DNA of 64,000 nucleotides from Streptomyces agglomeratus. GTDB taxonomy: Bacteria; Actinomycetota; Actinomycetes; Streptomycetales; Streptomycetaceae. Each line of letters starts with the position of its first letter. The first letter of the stretch is position 1. Under the pieces are notes generated by a model. That model saw nothing but the letters and a program-made list of their open reading frames with translations. It had not been told where the DNA came from and ran no database searches. Positions 60,092 through 64,000 of this stretch are shown here, piece after piece. The position numbers were made by a program, and so were the translations under genes. The DNA is taken from positions 6,764,501-6,828,500 of the forward strand of contig NZ_MEHJ01000001.1 in NCBI RefSeq assembly GCF_001746415.1. The letters run 5' to 3'.

Positions 60092-60186
60092 GGAAGGGGT
60101 ACGTTTACGTCACGCCGGAGGATATGCGGGCCGCGGCGGCGGTGTGGGACGTGTTCCACGGCGGCGATCCAGAGGCCGCTACGTGA
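60088..60186 (+). CDS. Tiny island protein (32 aa) coupled to the XRE gene
   Basis: 32-aa ORF from ATG 60088, overlapping the XRE stop by 4 bases: MRKGYVYVTPEDMRAA start and VFHGGDPEAAT end. Tight coupling makes translation likely. Unknown function, perhaps a co-repressor-like or toxin-type peptide; inference only. Confidence 0.5.
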   Translation: MRKGYVYVTPEDMRAAAAVWDVFHGGDPEAAT

Positions 60187-60322
60187 GAGATTGTGAGAAA
60201 TGATCTCTGCTGAGGTCTGCTAAATAGCCTCTGACCTGCGAGGGGAACTCTGGGCGCAGAACAGTGATCAGATTCTACTGTCGGTTTCTGCAGGCCAGCG
60301 CCGCGGTCCCCTTTGTGGCTTG

Positions 60323-60358
60323 CTACGAGGAGCGGACGATCTACGAGGAGCGGACGAT
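60323..60358. repeat. 18-base tandem duplication
   Basis: CTACGAGGAGCGGACGAT is repeated head to tail (60323-60340, 60341-60358). 60187-60437 otherwise holds no gene I can support; the island edge probably lies here. Confidence 0.85.
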
Positions 60359-60437
60359 CATCGCGACCGCGACCGTCCCAGCGGCGATCCGCGCCGTGAC
60401 GTGAAGCGCGACGCCGAGCGACACCGCGGCCGAAGCG

Positions 60438-61217
60438 CTACGGCAGGGGGATGTCGTACGGCAGCAGGTCGGGGCGCTTGGCCGGCCGTCCGTCGCCCGA
60501 GGACCGCCCCGTGACCCGTCGCCCTACCCACGGAACGAGGTGCTCGCGCGCGAACCGCAGATCACTCCCGCGCCGCGCCGCCCACCCCGGCAGTACACCG
60601 GGCTCCAGCGGCGCGCGCCAGTCGTCCTCGGCCGCGTGGCCCAGCGCCTGCCACACCGCCTCGGCCACCCGCCGATGCCCCTCCGCCGTCAGGTGCAGCC
60701 GGTCTACATGCCACATCCGGGGATCGGCGAGCGCGGGCGCCCCGTACAGGTCGACCACCAGAGCGCCGTGGCGTGCGGCCAGGGCGTCGATGAAGTGGAA
60801 CAGCTGCTCCATGCGCGGCCGGAAGCGCTCCATCACCGGACCGTTGCGGCCGGGACTGCGCATCAGAACCAGTTGCTTGCAGGAAGGAGCGAGCTTCCCG
60901 GCCGCCTCTTCGAGCAGTCCGCACACCCGGCCCATGTCGACCTTCGGCCGGAGCGTGTCGTTGAGGCCACCCACCAGCGTCACGACATCCGCCCGCATGG
61001 CGGCCGCGACCTCGACCTGCTCGGCGACGATCTGACCGATCAGCTTGCCCCGCACGGCGAGATTCGCGTACTGGAAACCGGGCGTGCGCGCCGCGAGCCG
61101 GGCGGCGAGCAGGTCCGCCCAGCCCCGGTACGAGCCGTCGGGCAGCGCGTCCGACATGCCTTCGGTGAAGGAGTCGCCGACCGCGACGAGACTGGTGTAG
61201 GTGGCATTGAGTTCCAT
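60438..61217 (-). CDS. SGNH/GDSL hydrolase
   Basis: 259-aa hydrolase. Motifs in order: VAVGDSFTEGM (Ser), NLAVRGK (block II), GGLNDTL (Asn, block III) and MWHVDRLHLTAEGH (Asp and His, block V). No signal peptide, so cytoplasmic. Acts on ester or acyl substrates; exact substrate unknown. Confidence 0.9.
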   Translation of the reverse strand: MELNATYTSLVAVGDSFTEGMSDALPDGSYRGWADLLAARLAARTPGFQYANLAVRGKLIGQIVAEQVEVAAAMRADVVTLVGGLNDTLRPKVDMGRVCGLLEEAAGKLAPSCKQLVLMRSPGRNGPVMERFRPRMEQLFHFIDALAARHGALVVDLYGAPALADPRMWHVDRLHLTAEGHRRVAEAVWQALGHAAEDDWRAPLEPGVLPGWAARRGSDLRFAREHLVPWVGRRVTGRSSGDGRPAKRPDLLPYDIPLP

Positions 61218-61256
61218 GGCGGAGCGATCGTATCCCGGCCCAGGAAGGACCAGAAG

Positions 61257-62279
61257 TCAGGACTGCCGCTGGTCCGGCCGCCCCACCAGCTCACGCAGCA
61301 CGTCCTCCATCGTGACCAGGCCGGCGGGATTCCCGTCGTCGCCCAGTACGGCCGCCAGATGTGTCCGGCTGCGCCGCATCGCCGTCAGTACGTCGTCGAG
61401 CGGAGTGGCCGCCCGCACCCGGGCGATCGGCCGCAGAGCGGAGACCGGGAACGGCACGTTGCGCGGCGCGGCGTCCAAAGCGTCCTTGACGTGCAGGTAT
61501 CCCAGGATCCGCAGACCCTCCAGTACCGGGAACCGGGAGAACCCAGACTCGGCCGAGAGCCGCTCCAGGTCCTCCGGCGTCGTCCCGATCTGGGCGAACA
61601 CCACGCGCTCCACCGGCATCACCACGTCCTGCACCGGGCGCCGGCCCAGCTCCAGGGCGTCGTGCAGCCGCTCGGCCGCGCGGTCGTCGAGAAGGCCGGC
61701 GTGGCCCGCGTCCGTGACGAGCCGCGCCAGTTCGTCGTCAGTGAAGGTGGCGGACACCTCGTTCCTGGTCTCCACCCGCAACAGCTTGAGCAGCGCGTTC
61801 GCGAAGGCGTTGATCGCGAAGATCACCGGCCGCAGCGCCCGGGCCAGCGCCACCAGTGGCGGTCCGAGCAGCAGCGCGGTCCTGACCGGCTCGGCCAGCG
61901 CGATGTTCTTCGGCACCATCTCGCCGAACAGCATGTGCAGATAGGTCGCCACGGTGAGCGCGATGACGAACGAGATCGGGTGGGTCAGCCCGTCCGGCAC
62001 GCCGACGGCGTGGAAGACCGGCTCCAGCAGATGCGCGATGGCGGGTTCGGCGACCACACCGAGCACTAGCGTGCACAGGGTGATGCCCAGCTGGGCCGCC
62101 GCCAGCAGCGCCGACACGTGTTCGAGTCCCCACAGGACGCTGCGCGCCCGCCGGTTCCCCTCTTCCGCGTCCGGTTCGATCTGACTGCGGCGTACGGAGA
62201 TCAGTGCGAATTCCGCGCCGACGAAGAAGGCGTTGACGACCAGCGTGAGCAGGCCGATGAGCAGTTGGACCGCGGTCAT
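61257..62279 (-). CDS. CBS-domain hemolysin-type membrane protein (CNNM/DUF21), short
   Basis: 340-aa membrane protein. DUF21 domain with four hydrophobic segments (about 1-140; FGEMVPKNIALAEP), then a CBS pair (about 190-330; VMPVERVVFAQ, GLVTMEDVLRELVG). It lacks the CorC_HlyC domain of its neighbour. The start overlaps the end of the longer gene by 4 bases. CNNM-type proteins act in Mg2+ or other ion homeostasis. Confidence 0.9.
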   Translation of the reverse strand: MTAVQLLIGLLTLVVNAFFVGAEFALISVRRSQIEPDAEEGNRRARSVLWGLEHVSALLAAAQLGITLCTLVLGVVAEPAIAHLLEPVFHAVGVPDGLTHPISFVIALTVATYLHMLFGEMVPKNIALAEPVRTALLLGPPLVALARALRPVIFAINAFANALLKLLRVETRNEVSATFTDDELARLVTDAGHAGLLDDRAAERLHDALELGRRPVQDVVMPVERVVFAQIGTTPEDLERLSAESGFSRFPVLEGLRILGYLHVKDALDAAPRNVPFPVSALRPIARVRAATPLDDVLTAMRRSRTHLAAVLGDDGNPAGLVTMEDVLRELVGRPDQRQS

Positions 62280-63655
62280 CGCCCGGCCTCCTTGTCGCCG
62301 GGGCCGAACGAGTCGGCGGAGTCGGTGGTGCCGGAACCCGCGGACTCGCCGGGCAGCGGCGCGTGCAGCATCACGCGTGCCGCGCGCCGTCCGGCCGCGT
62401 CCACCACGTCCAGCTGCCACCCGGCCAGTTCGATCCGGTCACCCACGGCCGGAATGCGTCCCAGCTCGTGTGCGACCAGTCCTGCGAGCGTCTCGTACGG
62501 CCCTTCGTGCACCCGCAGTCCGACCCGCTCCAGCTGGTCCGTCCTGGCCGCGCCGTCCGCCGACCACAGCACCCGCCCGTCGGCGTCCTCGCCCGCCGGG
62601 GCGAGATCCGGCGTCTCGTGCGGATCGTGTTCGTCCCGCACCTCGCCGACGACCTCCTCGACGATGTCCTCCAGCGTCACGACGCCCGCCGTGCCGCCGT
62701 ACTCGTCGATGACGACAGCCATGGTCTGTTTGCCCGACAGCCGGTCGAGGAGGCGGTCCACGGTCAGCGACTCCGGCACGAGCAGGGGCTCGCGCAGCAG
62801 GGAGGAGACCGGGTAGGACGGCCTGCGCTCGGCGGGCACGGTCAGTACGTCCTTGATGTGCGCGATGCCGACGACCGAGTCGAGGCTGCCCCGGTAGACG
62901 GGGAAGCGGGACAGGCCGGTCGCGCGCGTCGCGTTCGCGACGTCCTCGGCGGTGGCCTGCACATCGAGCGCGGTGACCTGAACGCGCGGCGTCATCACGT
63001 TCTCGGCGCTCAGCTCGGCCAGATTGAGGGTCCGTACGAACAGCTCGGCGGTGTCGGCCTCCAGCGCACCCTCCCTCGCGGAGTGCCGCGCCAGGGCGAC
63101 GAGCTCCTGGGGACTGCGGGCGGACGCCAGCTCCTCGGCCGGTTCCAGACCGAAGCGCCGTACGATCCGGTTCGCCGAGCCGTTGAGGTGGCTGATGAGC
63201 GGCCGGAACACGAGGCTGAAGATCCGCTGCGGGGCGGCCACGACCTTGGCCACGGCCAGCGGCGAGGAGATCGCCCAGTTCTTCGGCACCAGCTCGCCGA
63301 CGACCATCAGGACAACGGTGGACAGCGCCGTACCGATGACCAGAGCCACCGACGAGGCGGTCGCGGGGGACAGCCCGAGACCCCGGAGCGGGCCCTGGAT
63401 CAGCTTGCCGATGGAAGGCTCGGCGAGCATACCGACGAGGAGGTTGGTGACGGTGATGCCGAGCTGGGCACCGGAGAGCTGGAACGTAAGGCTGCGTACG
63501 GCCTTGAGGGCGCTGGCGGCGCCCCGCTCGTTCCGCTCCACGGCGCGCTCGAGGTCTCCGCGCTCGATCGTGGTCAGCGAGAACTCCGCCGCGACAAAGG
63601 CTCCGCAGGCGAGCGAGAGCAGCACGGCCACGGCGAGCAGAAGCACTTCGGTCAT
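62276..63655 (-). CDS. CBS-domain hemolysin-type membrane protein (CNNM/DUF21), long
   Basis: 459-aa protein with DUF21 (about 1-190; VVGELVPKNWAISSP), two CBS repeats (about 210-330; VIDEYGGTAGVVTLEDIVEEVVGEVRDEHD) and a CorC_HlyC domain (about 345-435; GRIPAVGDRIELAGWQLDVVDAAGRRA). GGAGG stands 8 bases before the ATG. Operon with the shorter relative; the two probably form a heteromeric Mg2+ or Co2+ efflux unit. Confidence 0.92.
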   Translation of the reverse strand: MTEVLLLAVAVLLSLACGAFVAAEFSLTTIERGDLERAVERNERGAASALKAVRSLTFQLSGAQLGITVTNLLVGMLAEPSIGKLIQGPLRGLGLSPATASSVALVIGTALSTVVLMVVGELVPKNWAISSPLAVAKVVAAPQRIFSLVFRPLISHLNGSANRIVRRFGLEPAEELASARSPQELVALARHSAREGALEADTAELFVRTLNLAELSAENVMTPRVQVTALDVQATAEDVANATRATGLSRFPVYRGSLDSVVGIAHIKDVLTVPAERRPSYPVSSLLREPLLVPESLTVDRLLDRLSGKQTMAVVIDEYGGTAGVVTLEDIVEEVVGEVRDEHDPHETPDLAPAGEDADGRVLWSADGAARTDQLERVGLRVHEGPYETLAGLVAHELGRIPAVGDRIELAGWQLDVVDAAGRRAARVMLHAPLPGESAGSGTTDSADSFGPGDKEAGR

Positions 63656-63807
63656 CGGTTCACCTCCGTCCCATGATCGGGCAGGACGGGGACGGCTGCG
63701 CGATGTCGACTACTGGGAGGCTCGCCCATGGGCGGACGCTCACACCTTTCAAAGGGGATGAATGATCCGCCCATGGTAAAGGACGAGCAAATTGCGACAG
63801 AAAGCGG

Positions 63808-63859
63808 GTCGAGTCGGGCGGTCGAGTCGGGCGGTCCAGTGGGGCGGTCCAATGGGGCG
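63808..63859. repeat. 13-base tandem repeat, four copies
   Basis: GTCGAGTCGGGCG (63808-63820), a perfect copy (63821-63833) and two diverged copies (63834-63846, 63847-63859). Related GTGGGTGTCCGG-type text continues to about 63900. Non-coding, upstream of the CBS operon. Confidence 0.85.
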
Positions 63860-63923
63860 GTCCGGTGGGTGTCCGGCGGGTGTCGAGTGGGCCGACTCGG
63901 CCGGGTCACCCGACTCGGCCGGT

Positions 63924-64000
63924 TCAGCCGGCGAGCGGATGGCCCACCGCCGCCACCGCGGTCCAGGGGCGTACCCGGCGGCGCGCCAGGCGTGGTGCGC
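63924..64000 (-). CDS. Possible C-terminal end of a gene running off the window
   Basis: Open minus-strand frame from the window edge to TGA (63924-63926) reading APRLARRRVRPWTAVAAVG then HPLAG and stop. Arg/Ala/Val-rich with hydrophobic end. Too short for family assignment. Confidence 0.35.
   Translation of the reverse strand, partial: APRLARRRVRPWTAVAAVGHPLAG

Larger units (their letters stand above)
54111..60186. mobile_element. Decayed integrative island with phage and IS parts
   Basis: About 6 kb between purB and the SGNH hydrolase holds small proteins of mobile-element type, five HTH-type regulators, an IS630 transposase, and a broken tape-measure gene. No integrase, excisionase, tRNA target or flanking direct repeat was found. 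I read it as a degraded prophage or integrative element whose ends are not defined; boundaries given are approximate. Confidence 0.6.

Noticed and set aside
63652..63909. Pro/Thr/Arg-rich minus-strand ORF over the 13-base repeats
   Set aside because: Built of the tandem repeat with no ribosome site, and it overlaps the CBS operon leader.

Overview
The window is very GC-rich, with strongly GC-biased third codon positions, frequent GTG/TTG starts and tight head-to-tail or convergent packing. Its gene set (a divergent third EF-Tu, many TetR/Lrp/GntR/ROK/WYL regulators, an ECF41 sigma factor, a Tat-type PhoD phosphatase, SbcCD without LexA-like context) is that of a Streptomyces chromosome. Most of it looks like ordinary core or near-core arm DNA; one stretch (about 54.1-60.2 kb) is an accessory island.

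Layout. 0-5.4 kb: HipA-like kinase/DUF3037 pair, a two-gene SDR operon, an oligopeptide-type binding lipoprotein, and ung. 5.4-13.7 kb: DUF3224 protein with a divergent WYL regulator, a small TPR-like protein, a lipoprotein, a DinB protein, a TetR regulator divergent from an FAD monooxygenase/Gfo-Idh-MocA pair, lnt, and a SnoaL-like protein. 13.8-27 kb: a 57-aa protein, pentapeptide protein, uppP, TVP38 and DedA membrane proteins, tuf3, spermidine-synthase-like protein, MFS exporter, Gln/Pro-rich membrane protein, thioesterase, gamma carbonic anhydrase, acetyltransferase, EamA transporter with divergent XRE-cupin regulator, CoA-binding protein. 27-41.3 kb: DoxX, YigZ, sbcD-sbcC, Lrp/rhodanese divergon, two tandem ATP-grasp proteins, DUF885 zinc peptidase, Lrp divergent from a trans-sulfuration enzyme, and an ACT-GNAT membrane protein. 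41.3-54.1 kb: PhoD phosphatase, a decayed MocR gene, alpha/beta hydrolase, ECF41 sigma factor, GntR and ROK regulators, a histidine kinase/response regulator pair divergent from an ABC exporter, a conserved hypothetical, mug and purB. 54.1-60.2 kb: island of small proteins, several HTH regulators each near its own palindrome, an IS630-type transposase, and phage tail remnants. 60.4-64 kb: SGNH hydrolase and two CBS-domain membrane proteins.

Regulatory reading. Three promoters match the LexA-independent (PafBC type) DNA-damage motif TTGTCRGTG-N8-TAnnnT: in front of ung, of an uncharacterised TPR-like gene (7008), and, with an imperfect -10, of an uncharacterised 148-aa gene (51421) that would be leaderless. 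Together with sbcCD and mug, DNA repair is a recurring theme. Several divergent pairs carry clear palindromic operators. A DasR-like dre site overlaps the -35 of the GntR gene at 45.7 kb.

I found no tRNA or rRNA gene, CRISPR array, origin, or biosynthetic gene cluster. The least explained items are the two damage-type unknown genes, the ATP-grasp pair, the HipA-like/DUF3037 pair and the decayed mobile island.
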